This document shows, one piece after another, positions 45,701 to 54,144 of a DNA stretch of 64,000 nucleotides. How positions within the stretch are numbered: position 1 is the stretch's first letter; the number at the start of each line of letters is the position of its first letter. Position numbers and translations under genes: made by a program. Source of the DNA: Pontibacter arcticus (lineage in GTDB: Bacteria > Bacteroidota > Bacteroidia > Cytophagales > Hymenobacteraceae); NCBI RefSeq assembly GCF_003284895.1, contig NZ_QMDV01000001.1, forward strand, positions 709,080 to 773,079, in the 5' to 3' direction. Under the pieces are notes generated by a model. That model was not told the origin of the DNA and did not search any database. It saw only the letters and a program-made list of their open reading frames with translations.

Positions 45701-46471
45701 CCCGGCGTGCAGCCCAACGACCCGAACGATGCAGGCGCTGTCTATTATTTAGGCCTGGAAATACCGGAAGCCGGCGAATACCAGATTGCCATTGCGTACG
45801 AGAATGGCGCTACTATTTTCAGGAACAACGAAGGCGTAAAAGGCTACCCGTTCGGGATACCCAATGTGGTTTCCATTACAGGCAATACTGCCACCGAAAC
45901 GCCCCTTAACTTTTATTACTATTTCTATGATTTGCAGGTAACGGCACTCGGCTGCAAAAGCGACCGCACCGAAGCGATTATGAAAAGCGGTACGCCGGTG
46001 GCAAAACCAGTTATCGCCCACCAGGGCACAACGCTTGTGTCCAGCGCGGCAGAAGGCAATCTGTGGTTCCTGAATAATAAACTGATCGCGAACGCAACCG
46101 GCAAAGTATATACACCCACAGAATCCGGTGTTTATACGGTGCTGGTGCAACTGGACGGTTGTATCTCTGACGTGTCGCAGGCATTTAACTTTAACCTGGA
46201 ATCTTCGGAACGAAACCTGGGCCCGGAACTCATCGCATCGCCTAACCCAAGCACCGGACGCTTCGATCTGCGCCTGGAAACTTCCAGCACAGAAGACATT
46301 ACCTTTGAAGTATACGATTTGCTGGGGAAAGCCATTTATACCGGCAGCGTAGAGCATAACGGCCAGTACCAGGGCACCATCGACCTCAGTAAAAGAGCCT
46401 CTGGCGTATACATGCTGCGTGCAAAACATGGCAGCAAAACTTATAGCCGCAAGCTGGTAGTGCAGCATTAG
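42713..46471 (+). CDS. Secreted S8 (subtilisin-like) peptidase with GEVED, CARDB-like and T9SS sorting domains
   Basis: A 1,252-residue secreted protease. Signal peptide at residues 1-22 (ends SRAQQ). The subtilase domain carries the catalytic Asp in KLAIWDGGAIRATHQE (about residue 129), His in NDHATHVAGTMAA (about 159) and Ser in SGTSMSAPNVSG (about 389), preceded by a short propeptide-like stretch. After it come a beta-rich domain, a GEVED domain (AKVYVDWNNDGDFTDANEEAAV, about 660), a CARDB-like domain (DIAVSTVSANGTSLC, about 745) and Ig-like segments. The C terminus (ASPNPSTGRFDLRLETSS...YSRKLVVQH) is a type A T9SS sorting domain. Likely function: digestion of external protein at the cell surface. 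Single-gene unit with a very strong terminator. Confidence 0.95.
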   Translation: MKRRGLWLVALAIIFATQSRAQQGSTPVRTNATALSKIAVSAEKDYKLNRGKALEMARQNGWVVQKTYADGTHISLQGIDTRGLPIYYITYNNTRAAATTRTDQLWAGGALGLSLSGSSSSVAEKLAIWDGGAIRATHQELRNRIIQKDNATEINDHATHVAGTMAAKGVNASAKGMAHGITKLQAYDFDNDVSEIAAAAKDLLVSNHSYGSITGWHFNDDRKGTKEDPNWEWWGDTGISTKEDYKFGYYDQTAAKWDQIAYNAPYLLMVKSAGNNRSENGPKEGEPYFQRNGSGKFELVASRGKDISSNNGYDIISTYGTAKNILTVGAVASITNGYAQASDVVAAGFSSFGPTDDGRIKPDLVGNGTSILSASSEGDKMYKITSGTSMSAPNVSGTLLLLQEHYANLNKGSIMRAATLKGLAIHTADEAGPAPGPDYQFGWGLLNAAKAATLLSNTNKTHLLQENTLQQGQVYTLKVTASGAGPLVATISWTDPESTVLEANASVLNNRSARLVNDLDISIQRESTTYLPWILDPTKPDAAAKPGNNILDNVEQILVSDAVPGETYTITIKHKGTLTKGPQNYSLLVSGVGGAAYCSSAPASEIGASIKKLTLGVSMISFPDACATYQNLTATTLTLTRGQANAMALELGSCGAAASKIAKVYVDWNNDGDFTDANEEAAVSGVILGDGTFNASITPPASVAVGDKTRMRVVVQESINAADVTSCGTYTRGETQDYVVQFAKPAVDIAVSTVSANGTSLCANPAQKVKVILRNEGTAAQQNIPVQVSIRRNGQELQKLTGTFTGSLAPNAQTEFVLDGSFATTAGEKYDLVATSGLVNDGFTANNQQQATFTVSANLAAPTDATAVRCGSATNYTLTGAGAGTLFWYTSLTDTMPVAAGNQAQVALSQTTGKLYAAYNDFRGTIGPKQKSFATGGGYNQFTPAVKLSAKAPMLLESARLYIGNSGNIRFTVYNAEGAPVSERTLAVTATRTTAGPGVQPNDPNDAGAVYYLGLEIPEAGEYQIAIAYENGATIFRNNEGVKGYPFGIPNVVSITGNTATETPLNFYYYFYDLQVTALGCKSDRTEAIMKSGTPVAKPVIAHQGTTLVSSAAEGNLWFLNNKLIANATGKVYTPTESGVYTVLVQLDGCISDVSQAFNFNLESSERNLGPELIASPNPSTGRFDLRLETSSTEDITFEVYDLLGKAIYTGSVEHNGQYQGTIDLSKRASGVYMLRAKHGSKTYSRKLVVQH

Positions 46472-46481
46472 AAACTGATTT

Positions 46482-46534
46482 TAAAGTATAAACAAGTATG
46501 GCTCCTCTCCGGAGCCATACTTGTTTATACTTTA
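46482..46534. terminator. Bidirectional terminator with perfect 24-base arms and nested TATACTT sites
   Basis: TAAAGTATAAACAAGTATGG continuing CTCC pairs perfectly with GGAGCCATACTTGTTTATAC continuing TTTA around a five-base loop. Each arm holds AAAGTATA and a second AAGTATG copy. It separates the peptidase gene from the convergent DUF5916 gene. Confidence 0.93.
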
Positions 46535-46549
46535 TACTTACTGCTGAAC

Positions 46550-49057
46550 TTATGCTTTTGGTTTGCTCAGTTTATTTTTGATCGTGTTGTAATCAATGTA
46601 ATAAAGCACTTTAACGGATAACGAGTTTGTTTGCGGCGAAGAGAAGGTGCGGCTGAAATTATCGAAGTAACTCGGGATGGCTTTATCTACATCATCCGAG
46701 ATCAGGTTTTTCCAGACAATGCTAATTTCGCTACCCGGCGCAAACCACCACGAATACACCATATCCACATTAAAGATATTAAAGTTACGGTCGTGGTTTT
46801 CGTTATGCCCATCGGCCAGCAGCTTACCTTCCGGCGTTAAGCTAAAGTATTTTTTATTCACCACTTTCGATAAGTAATGACGCGCCCGCAGCGATAACGA
46901 CATTTTATTGTTGAAAATATAATTGCCGGTAAGCGTATTTTCTACGGTGTTCACATTCCGTAAGCCGAAAATAATGCGTTCTCCTATTACTTTTTCTGCC
47001 TCGTCCTTTATCTCATCTTTATCAGAAAATCCCATGTCATCATAGCGCTCGTTCATGCTGTAGCGATACACAAAATTGAGTTTGTTACTAACACGGTAGC
47101 GTGGCGACAGAAAGAAAGAAGTAGTGTGGCGATCGTTCTCGTTAAACTTGCGATACGCTATTTCCACATCGAGTGCAAACTTTTTGCGGTAATCCGAAGA
47201 CAAGTATATACCCGTGTTGTAGTTAGTCGGGAAAGTATAATACCAGCCCGGCGTGCGGGGCTCAAAGAAATCGTAAGTTACAACAGGCTCCAGGTTACTG
47301 AAAAGCACCACTGTCAGGAAGTTTTTAAAGGTCCCTTCTGCCCTGGCATAGATCACGAAATTCTGGAATGTATCAGGCTTATAACGGCGCGAGTAAGTGG
47401 CACCCAGGTTAGTACGTGCATTCAGAAACTTCCAGAAAGGCTGGTAAACATTATAACTCAGATCCAGTGTTTCGTCTACTGAGTTGTTGTTGAAAAGTAT
47501 ACCCATATCGTTCGGGTTATAGGTATCCGAGATTACGTTGTGCTCCAGGCTGTACAAAAAGTTGCCACTTACTTTGCCCACGTTTACATTATACGTATAA
47601 CCCAATGCGGTGCTATCAGAAAAATACTGCTGGCTGAGTGCCGCCTTTCCGTTGATGGCATACTTGTTTTCCTTGTTCGCAAACCTGAAAAGGCCGCCCG
47701 TTAAGTTGGCATCGTAGGTGCTGCCCTGGCGCATGACACTGGTGTTTACCAGCGTTACATACGAGTTATTTTTAAGCGATTGATCAAGTACTAAAATGTT
47801 ATAGTTGGTGAGCGGCTGCGTTTCCTTCCCATACTGCCTGCCTTCGCTGTCTTCGATCGTGGCATACTGGCGGCCTACTACCGCGTTAAATATACCTACA
47901 CCCAAGCCCGACTGTGTTCTGCCGGAAACTTTGGTACCATTTATCATCTTAGTTTCAAGCGGGTTCTCAATTATTTTATGGTCTTCCGGTACATCAAACT
48001 CCTCATTTACAGGTGATCCTCCGATACGCCGCGAGTAAAAGAAACCTCCTTTGTTAAACAGCTCCGTTCCTTCCATAAAGAAGGGCCGGTTCTCGTTATA
48101 CTGGACTTCGAAAGGCCCCAGGTTCAGTACCTGGTTATCTGATTGTACCTGGCTGAAATCCGGGATCAGCGTCATATCCAATGTAAAGGCATCGTTAATA
48201 CCATACTTCACATCTAAACCGCCACTAAAGTTGAAGTCTGTTTTGGTGCTTATATCTTCGCTGCCTTCTTTTTTATAAGGAAATGAAGCGGCTGATGCTG
48301 CCACATATGGCGAAAGCGAAAGGCGCAACGGGGCTTTGATATCTCTGATGCCTGTTAGTTTGCCCCATTGGTTTGTAAAGCCGTCTTTGGCCGGATCGAC
48401 GTGGTTCCAGAAGTAGCCTTTTCGCGTAATCTGGCGGTTGCGCATAAAATTAAGGCCCCATAACTGCTCTGGCTTGCTACTGAAACGGATAGCAGAGTAT
48501 GGAATTTTGAACTCGGCTACCCAATTGGTGCCCTGCATACTTACGTTGCTTTCCCAAACGGCATTCCAGCTCCAGTCTTCGCCGCTGGTAGAGTAGCGTG
48601 CATCCTGCTGTACACCGGCTGGCGTTGTAAAAAATCCAAAGCCGTTCAGTTGGTCGTTATAGGTATCGAAAAAAACACCAAAAAAGTCTGTATTGCCCAA
48701 GTCGTCGCGGCGGCCCAGTTCACGCAGAATACTGTCCTGCGATACATCGTGCATAATAGCCCCTACATAAATGGCTTCGTCATCATACAGAATGCGTACT
48801 TCGGTGGGGTGAGTTTCCAACGGGCCGGGGGTAGGCCTGTTCTGCACAAAGTTAGTAGCAATTTCGGCTTGCTGCCAGATCGCTTCGTTCAGGTCGCCGT
48901 CAATTTTAATGGGCTCAGTTATACGTAAAGCTTTTAGTTGTTTCTGGGCAAATGCCGGGTTCTGAGCCTGTGCGGGTAACATTGTACTTGCCAGCAGCAA
49001 CAGGCAAAAACAGACGCATAAAACAACGGGCTTGCGTGTGTAAAAAATATATTTCAT
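46550..49057 (-). CDS. DUF5916 protein with N-terminal CBM9-like domain
   Basis: An 835-residue exported protein. Signal peptide at residues 1-32 (ends MLPAQAQ). Residues ~40-240 form a carbohydrate-binding-family-9-like domain (LRITEPIKIDGDLNEAIWQQAEIATNFVQNRP...VRILYDDEAIYVGAIMHD). The rest is the DUF5916 region (PYVAASAASFPY..., FNFSGGLDVKYGINDAFTLDMTLIPDFSQVQSD...ENRPFFMEGTELFNKGGFFYSRRIG), a pattern of long aromatic strands compatible with an outer-membrane barrel. Found in many Bacteroidota; the function is not known, and glycan binding or hydrolysis is only suggested by the first domain. Confidence 0.88.
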   Translation of the reverse strand: MKYIFYTRKPVVLCVCFCLLLLASTMLPAQAQNPAFAQKQLKALRITEPIKIDGDLNEAIWQQAEIATNFVQNRPTPGPLETHPTEVRILYDDEAIYVGAIMHDVSQDSILRELGRRDDLGNTDFFGVFFDTYNDQLNGFGFFTTPAGVQQDARYSTSGEDWSWNAVWESNVSMQGTNWVAEFKIPYSAIRFSSKPEQLWGLNFMRNRQITRKGYFWNHVDPAKDGFTNQWGKLTGIRDIKAPLRLSLSPYVAASAASFPYKKEGSEDISTKTDFNFSGGLDVKYGINDAFTLDMTLIPDFSQVQSDNQVLNLGPFEVQYNENRPFFMEGTELFNKGGFFYSRRIGGSPVNEEFDVPEDHKIIENPLETKMINGTKVSGRTQSGLGVGIFNAVVGRQYATIEDSEGRQYGKETQPLTNYNILVLDQSLKNNSYVTLVNTSVMRQGSTYDANLTGGLFRFANKENKYAINGKAALSQQYFSDSTALGYTYNVNVGKVSGNFLYSLEHNVISDTYNPNDMGILFNNNSVDETLDLSYNVYQPFWKFLNARTNLGATYSRRYKPDTFQNFVIYARAEGTFKNFLTVVLFSNLEPVVTYDFFEPRTPGWYYTFPTNYNTGIYLSSDYRKKFALDVEIAYRKFNENDRHTTSFFLSPRYRVSNKLNFVYRYSMNERYDDMGFSDKDEIKDEAEKVIGERIIFGLRNVNTVENTLTGNYIFNNKMSLSLRARHYLSKVVNKKYFSLTPEGKLLADGHNENHDRNFNIFNVDMVYSWWFAPGSEISIVWKNLISDDVDKAIPSYFDNFSRTFSSPQTNSLSVKVLYYIDYNTIKNKLSKPKA

Positions 49058-49362
49058 AGAAGTATGGTTACAGCGTGCGTGGCTTCACCCCAGAAAGCTG
49101 GAATTGTATCTGTAAAAGATGCGACTGGCTGGCTCAAGGTTGCTTGAAGGTACTTATATTTTCAGAGGGAACTAAAACCACTGGATGAACAGCCCGAAAA
49201 TGTAGATAAAACCCAAAAAACTATATACAAAGCATTTCACCAGAAAAAAACTACTTCAGGATATGGCAAAGCAAAACGAGCCGGAAAGTATACTTCCCGG
49301 CTCGTTCGTGTTGTAAAATAAATCTATGTTTATACTTCAGTTTTATACTTGATAATCTCTAG
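49058..49362. other. Intergenic region between two minus-strand genes
   Basis: 305 bases containing the hmgA terminator hairpin at 49,275-49,306, two TATACTT motifs next to the hmgA stop and the DUF5916 promoter region, in which I see no clear TAnnTTTG. No other feature recognised. Confidence 0.5.
49275..49306 (-). terminator. Terminator after hmgA whose loop is AAAGTATACTTC
   Basis: AACGAGCCGG / CCGGCTCGTT stem whose loop is the palindromic motif AAGTATACTT with one flanking base each side. Lies about 55 bases past the hmgA stop on the minus strand. Confidence 0.7.
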
Positions 49363-50562
49363 TTAATCCATCATATCAGCCGGACGTGGGCCGTCGGTTC
49401 CGTGGTCTTTCCAGCTCATCGGGTAATTCTGGTCCATCATTTCTACAGCTTCTACTGTTAGGTGCAGCGGCCGGAAAGTATCGATCATCACGGCATACTC
49501 ATGTGTTTCTTTTTTGCCAATGCTGGCCTCTACCGTACCCGGGTGCGGGCCATGCGGAATACCGCCCGGATGCACGGTAAACGAAGCACGGTCTACGCCT
49601 TTGCGGCTCATAAAATCGCCATCCACATAGTATAAAACCTCATCCGAATCCACGTTGGAATGGTTGTAAGGCGCAGGTATAGCCAGAGGGTGATAGTCAA
49701 ATAAACGCGGTACAAACGAGCAGATTACAAAATTCTGCGCCTCGAAGGTCTGGTGTACGGGAGGTGGCTGGTGCACGCGGCCGGTTATCGGTTCGAAATC
49801 ATAAATAGAGAACGCATACGGGTAAAAATAGCCATCCCAGCCTACGGCATCAAACGGACTGAACTCATAATAATACTGGTGCAGTTCGCCTTCTTTTTTT
49901 ATCTGAACGAGGTATTCTCCTTTTCCGGTTTCGAGGTTCAGGTCTACAGGCGGGCGCATGTCGCGCTCACAAAACGGTGCATGCTCCAGCAACTGGCCAA
50001 AATGGTTACGGTAACGGCGCGGCGTTTCTATCGGGCTGAACGATTCGGTGATCAGCAAACGTACCTGCCCTTCATCGAACCGGAATTTATGAATGATCGT
50101 GCGTGGGATAACCAGGTAATCGCCGGGCTTAAAAGGTACGCGACCCATCTGCGTCAGCAAATCGCCGGTGCCTTCGTGTACAAATACTACTTCGTCGGCC
50201 TGGCCGTTTTTGTAGTAATAGCTCATTTCGCGCTCGGTCGGGTTGCAGATACTAATGGCAACATCGGCGTTAAACAACACGGTTTTGCGGGCACTCAGGT
50301 AATCAGAGCCGGTTGCAGTAATGCCCAGCGTGCGCAGGTGGTGCGGCGCCAGTTTTATACCTGCTGCTTTTTGCGGTGCAAACGGCACAGGCTCGCCAAT
50401 GCGGCTAATTTTGGTAGGCGGATTGATGTGATACAAAAGTGATGATACACCACTAAAACCTAAGGTACCCACCAGCTGCTCTGCGTACAAACTGCCATCC
50501 GGCTGCCGGAACTGCGTGTGTCTTTTATGAGGAATCTCTCCCAGTTTATAATAGAAAGCCAT
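49363..50562 (-). CDS. hmgA: Homogentisate 1,2-dioxygenase
   Basis: Opens the ring of homogentisate in tyrosine and phenylalanine breakdown, using Fe(II). The 399-residue protein shows the HmgA pattern: LGFSGVSSLLYHINPPT near the N terminus, VFVHEGTGDLLTQMGRVPFKPGDYLVIPRTIIHKF, ETPRRYRNHFGQLLEHAPFCERD, and the iron-binding region with FEAQNFVICSFVPRLFDYHPLAIPAPYNHSNVDSDEVLYYV and FTVHPGGIPHGPHPG, which supply the His/Glu ligands. Slightly shorter than the usual ~430, as normal for Bacteroidota members. It stands alone; other pathway genes are elsewhere. A good promoter precedes it. Confidence 0.94.
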   Translation of the reverse strand: MAFYYKLGEIPHKRHTQFRQPDGSLYAEQLVGTLGFSGVSSLLYHINPPTKISRIGEPVPFAPQKAAGIKLAPHHLRTLGITATGSDYLSARKTVLFNADVAISICNPTEREMSYYYKNGQADEVVFVHEGTGDLLTQMGRVPFKPGDYLVIPRTIIHKFRFDEGQVRLLITESFSPIETPRRYRNHFGQLLEHAPFCERDMRPPVDLNLETGKGEYLVQIKKEGELHQYYYEFSPFDAVGWDGYFYPYAFSIYDFEPITGRVHQPPPVHQTFEAQNFVICSFVPRLFDYHPLAIPAPYNHSNVDSDEVLYYVDGDFMSRKGVDRASFTVHPGGIPHGPHPGTVEASIGKKETHEYAVMIDTFRPLHLTVEAVEMMDQNYPMSWKDHGTDGPRPADMMD

Positions 50563-50606
50563 TTTTTGCTGCTATGGTTATAGTTTGTTAAAATGCCTGT
50601 GCTACG

Positions 50607-50614
50607 CAAATATA
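50607..50614 (-). promoter_or_regulatory. Promoter -7 element for hmgA
   Basis: Minus-strand TATATTTG matches TAnnTTTG exactly, 45 bases before the hmgA start. Confidence 0.6.
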
Positions 50615-50632
50615 CACAAGCATCGTTATATT

Positions 50633-52294
50633 TTAAGCACCGCCTTTTGCCAGCCGCTGTGCTCTGCTAAATTGCCGGAGTGCCTGCTGAAACTCTTCAT
50701 CAGACTCGTGCAGCACCGGGAAAAAACCTTTGTTACCATATACGCTTCGGGCTACAAATGCTTTCAGGTTATTGCGGAGCAGGTTTTTAGAACGGTTAAA
50801 TTCGGTGGCGTTATACTTTACTTCTGCGCTTGTTGCCATCTTTACAACATCCTGTAGCATGGCATCGGTTACGTTAAACGACTTGTTAAACTTCTCAAAC
50901 GTCATTTTCTCGAGTTCTTTGCGGTTGTTTCTGTAATAATCCAACGCATACTCCCGGATAACATTTTTGCTGTACAGCTGGCTCAGGTATTCTGATAATT
51001 CGGTGGTATCGCGGGGCACGAACACATCGGGCATAATACCGCCGCCGCCATACACAAAGCGACCACGTGCTGTTTTATACTTCAGCGAATCTACAAACAA
51101 GGTACTGTCCGGATGGAAATACTCTCCGTTCTCGAAGCGCTTCATCATGTCTTGCTGGTAATTTTCGGAGCCACCGGTATAAGGTTTCTGGATAGAGCGG
51201 CCGCTTGGCGTATAGTACCTGGAAATAGTCAGGCGCAGTTCAGAACCGTCGTTTAATGGAATCGGCATCTGCACCAGGCCCTTGCCAAACGAACGCCGGC
51301 CCACAATTAAAGCGCGGTCGTTATCCTGCAGGGCGCCTGCCACAATCTCGGAGGCCGATGCGCTTCCTTCATCCAGCAATACGATGATAGGGCCATTCTC
51401 GAAATCGCCTTTGGTGCGCGCATAGGTCTTTGAATCATACTTGTCGCCTTTGCCATCGGTGTACACAATCATCTTATCACCGGATATAAACTCATCGGCC
51501 ATGCGGGTGGCGTGGTCCATGTAGCCGCCGGGGTTGCCGCGCAGGTCAAGTATAAGCTGCTGCAGCCCTTTTTTCTTCAGGCCTTTGAGAGCGTCGGCAA
51601 ACTCATCATAAGTTTTGGCCGAGAATCGGCTCACTTTTATATAACCGGTCTTGTCATCTACCATGTAACTAACATCTACTGACGAAGTTGGTATCTTATT
51701 GCGGTTTAACGTATAGGTAAGCAGTTTTGGAGCGCCCGGCCGTTTAATGCCCAAGCTTACTTTGGTGCCTTTCGGGCCGCGCAAGCGCTTGAAAACACCT
51801 TCGTTGGTAATGCCTACACCCGCAATATTTTCGCCATTTACTTTGATGAGTTTATCGCCGGGTTGTATGCCTGCCGCTTCGGAAGGCCCTCCGCTCAGGG
51901 GCGTGATTACGTAGATGGTATCTTTAAAAATATTGAATTCGATGCCAATGCCTTCAAAATCGCCTTCTAGGTATGAGCGTGCCATGGCCATTTCTTCTGC
52001 TGGAATATAAGAAGTATGCGGATCCAGTTTTTCCAGCATTTTGGTGATCGCAAAGTCGGATAGTTTCTCGATGTCTACTGTGTCCACGTAATCGCGGTCG
52101 ATGTAGCTGAGAATATCTCGGAACTTCAGGTAACTACGGGCAGTGCCCTGCGGGTTGGTGCTGGACGGGGAAAACATGTTAGCCCCGATCAGCAGCCCTA
52201 CTACCAGCGCAGCAGCCATAAAGAGCGGCATTTTTATCTGAAACGGCGTATTCCGGAAACCTTTTCTTTCTTCGCCTTGCTCAAAATTTTCCAT
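50633..52294 (-). CDS. S41 family (C-terminal processing) peptidase
   Basis: A 553-residue periplasmic or membrane-anchored serine protease. One N-terminal hydrophobic segment (PLFMAAALVVGLLIGANMF, about residues 24-42) anchors or exports it. A PDZ domain follows (GIGIEFNIFKDTIYVITPLSGGPSEAAGIQPGDKLIKVNG, about 115-155). The catalytic dyad is the Ser in LDEGSASASEIVAGALQDND and the Lys in GRRSFGKGLVQ (about 310-340), as in CtpA/Prc. It cleaves proteins at their C termini; the target is not known. No partner gene nearby. Confidence 0.92.
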   Translation of the reverse strand: MENFEQGEERKGFRNTPFQIKMPLFMAAALVVGLLIGANMFSPSSTNPQGTARSYLKFRDILSYIDRDYVDTVDIEKLSDFAITKMLEKLDPHTSYIPAEEMAMARSYLEGDFEGIGIEFNIFKDTIYVITPLSGGPSEAAGIQPGDKLIKVNGENIAGVGITNEGVFKRLRGPKGTKVSLGIKRPGAPKLLTYTLNRNKIPTSSVDVSYMVDDKTGYIKVSRFSAKTYDEFADALKGLKKKGLQQLILDLRGNPGGYMDHATRMADEFISGDKMIVYTDGKGDKYDSKTYARTKGDFENGPIIVLLDEGSASASEIVAGALQDNDRALIVGRRSFGKGLVQMPIPLNDGSELRLTISRYYTPSGRSIQKPYTGGSENYQQDMMKRFENGEYFHPDSTLFVDSLKYKTARGRFVYGGGGIMPDVFVPRDTTELSEYLSQLYSKNVIREYALDYYRNNRKELEKMTFEKFNKSFNVTDAMLQDVVKMATSAEVKYNATEFNRSKNLLRNNLKAFVARSVYGNKGFFPVLHESDEEFQQALRQFSRAQRLAKGGA

Positions 52295-52620
52295 GATCTT
52301 AAAAAAATAAACACGATTGCACCTGGCATTGGGGCAGCCAGCTTACAAGATAATTAAATATACGACACAGGTATCAGAACTAATAAAGCTACAGCAGATT
52401 AAAATGCAGGCTTGTTGTATAGTTACTTTCTTAACAGCAAGAACCTTTAAATAATTTAAAAATTACTTATTTAAAGTATAAAACCAGCATTTGGTAGCAA
52501 AATTCCCCTCTACTCGTTTTATCATCGGCCACCAAAGTATAAAGATCGGCCATATTCGGGGAGGGCGGGTATATAAAAGCAATAACTAAAATCTGTACCT
52601 TTGCACTTTGTAAGACACAC
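52295..52620. other. Divergent promoter region between the S41 peptidase gene and ruvX
   Basis: 326 AT-rich bases with two AAGTATAAA motifs (around 52,475 and 52,535) and the ruvX promoter at 52,596. No ORF or RNA gene seen. Confidence 0.5.
52596..52603 (+). promoter_or_regulatory. Promoter -7 element for ruvX-def
   Basis: TACCTTTG matches TAnnTTTG exactly, 17 bases before the ruvX ATG. Confidence 0.6.
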
Positions 52621-53037
52621 ATGGGCAGAATTCTGGCAATTGATTACGGTACAAAGCGGGTAGGTTTAGCAGTTACCGACCCACTCCAGATAATCGCGAA
52701 CCCACTGGAAACCGTACATGCCAAAGATGTGTTAGCTTATTTAAAGGCCTATGTGCAACGCGAACCGGTAGATGCTATTATTATCGGAATGCCTACCCGG
52801 CTTTCGGGCGAGGCAACCGACGCCACGCAGCATGTGGTTGGGTTTGTACGTATCCTGAAAAAAGAATTTCCGGCGCTGCCTGTGCATACCGTAGACGAGC
52901 GTTTTACTTCTAAAATGGCGCAGCAGGCCATGCTGGCAGGCGGCCTGAAGAAGAAAGCACGTCAGGACAAAGGCACCGTAGACCGCGTAAGTGCGGCCAT
53001 TATTTTACAATCGTATTTAGAAAGCAGAACCATATGA
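52621..53037 (+). CDS. ruvX: RuvX/YqgF family Holliday junction resolvase-like protein
   Basis: A 138-residue RNase-H-fold protein with the family motifs RILAIDYGTKRVGLAVTD at the start (catalytic Asp-7), IIIGMPTRLSGEAT in the middle and VHTVDERFTSKMA plus KKARQDKGTVDRVSAAIILQSYL at the end. Family members are implicated in pre-16S rRNA 5'-end processing, and some can cut Holliday junctions. It overlaps def by four bases (ATGA), so the pair is translated together. Confidence 0.93.
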   Translation: MGRILAIDYGTKRVGLAVTDPLQIIANPLETVHAKDVLAYLKAYVQREPVDAIIIGMPTRLSGEATDATQHVVGFVRILKKEFPALPVHTVDERFTSKMAQQAMLAGGLKKKARQDKGTVDRVSAAIILQSYLESRTI

Positions 53038-53603
53038 TTTACCCGATTACCGCTTACGGCGATCCTGTATTAAAAGAGCTTGCCACCGATATTCCGAAAG
53101 ATTATCCGGGGCTGAATGAGCTGATCGAAGACATGTATACAACCATGTACCACGCGCGCGGCGTAGGTTTGGCCGCTCCCCAGATCAGCAAAAGTATACG
53201 TTTGTTTGTGATCGATTCGGAGCCGATGATGGACGATGAAGACGAAGGCAAAGGCGTTAAAAAAGCATTTATCAACCCGGAAATTATTGAAGAAGATGGC
53301 GAAGAATGGGGCTTTGAAGAAGGCTGCCTGAGCATACCCGGCGTGCGCGAAATGGTGTACCGCCCCGAGCGCATCGTTATCCGCTACTTCGACCAGGATT
53401 GGAACGAGCACACTGATACTTATGATGGCATGACAGCCCGCGTTATCCAGCACGAGTACGATCACATTGAAGGTATCCTGTTTACAGACCACCTGAACGG
53501 CCTGAAGAAACGCTTGATCAAAAACAAGCTCACCAAAATATCTAAGGGTGATGTAGATGCAGATTATAAAATGAAATTCCCGGCTCTGTCGAAGAAACGC
53601 TAA
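53034..53603 (+). CDS. def: Peptide deformylase
   Basis: Removes the formyl group from nascent peptides with a metal ion (iron or zinc). The 189-residue protein has the three conserved motifs: GVGLAAPQI (motif 1), EGCLSIPGV (motif 2, metal-binding Cys) and QHEYDHIEG (motif 3, two metal-binding His and the catalytic Glu). The C-terminal helix (GLKKRLIKNKLTKISKG) is charged. It is the second gene after ruvX, with a four-base overlap, and a terminator follows. Confidence 0.96.
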   Translation: MIYPITAYGDPVLKELATDIPKDYPGLNELIEDMYTTMYHARGVGLAAPQISKSIRLFVIDSEPMMDDEDEGKGVKKAFINPEIIEEDGEEWGFEEGCLSIPGVREMVYRPERIVIRYFDQDWNEHTDTYDGMTARVIQHEYDHIEGILFTDHLNGLKKRLIKNKLTKISKGDVDADYKMKFPALSKKR

Positions 53604-53618
53604 GGATTTTATACTTTG

Positions 53619-53654
53619 AAAAAGGCCAGCTATACTTTATAGCTGGCCTTTTTT
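53619..53654 (+). terminator. Terminator after def; loop edge carries TATACTT
   Basis: AAAAAGGCCAGCTATA / TATAGCTGGCCTTTTTT with the loop CTT. The top of the stem plus loop reads TATACTT. Another TATACTTTG lies between the stop codon and the stem. Confidence 0.88.
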
Positions 53655-53790
53655 GGTTTTGGGATAAGTATAGAGTAGAGTGCTTGTATAACCACCTTCG
53701 AAAGCTGTTGGCAAAGCCAAGATTTACAGTCGGTACGATCTATTTTTCTGTCTATAAATATAAAAGCAAAGTTAATCCTACTTCTTGCAG

Positions 53791-53937
53791 TTATTTAGAT
53801 TCTCCGGGCCTATGTTTGTGGGGTTTCAAATTTGGATGCTTTGGTTGAGTTTCTGGAGTAACACGTCTTCTTTCATCAGGTGTTCCGTCTTGTTTTTTTG
53901 GCTTTGGTCCTGGCTTGATTGCTTCAATTGCTTGCAT
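53791..53937 (-). CDS. Possible small Pro/Lys-rich protein (48 aa)
   Basis: On the minus strand, ATG 53,937 to TAA 53,791 encodes a hydrophilic peptide beginning MQAIEAIKPGPKPKKQDGTP and ending NLKPHKHRPGESK. The low-complexity Pro/Lys/Arg makeup with acidic spacers is the sort seen in small disordered bacterial proteins. It occupies the only coding-like part of a 540-base gap. No homologue is recognised, the codon signal is weak and no promoter was found, so the call is tentative. The overlapping plus-strand ORF at 53,785-53,991 encodes Trp/Phe-rich hydrophobic text and looks like a shadow. Confidence 0.35.
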   Translation of the reverse strand: MQAIEAIKPGPKPKKQDGTPDERRRVTPETQPKHPNLKPHKHRPGESK

Positions 53938-53994
53938 ATTTTTATAGGATTTAGGGTGAATATATGTATTTCAGCTTTTGTAATTAGTTAGTAT

Positions 53995-54027
53995 AGCATA
54001 CAACCAGTGATTAACTGGTTGTATGCT
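53995..54027. repeat. Perfect 14-base inverted repeat
   Basis: AGCATACAACCAGT / ACTGGTTGTATGCT with the loop GATTA. No T run follows on either strand, so it is a less likely terminator and may be an operator or RNA hairpin. It lies between the small minus-strand ORF and the phospholipase-like gene. Confidence 0.7.
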
Positions 54028-54144
54028 TAGCTTATCAATACAAGATAATAAATCAACAGAATAACCAGAAACCAAACACCTCTATTTTAATATATATTCA
54101 TCACCTTTAACCACTTATACCGCAAATTCCCGTAAACCGCAAGT

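Noticed and set aside
53785..53991. Plus-strand ORF of 68 codons rich in Trp, Phe and Ser
   Set aside because: Overlaps the more protein-like minus-strand ORF; no promoter, no family resemblance, composition typical of an antisense shadow.
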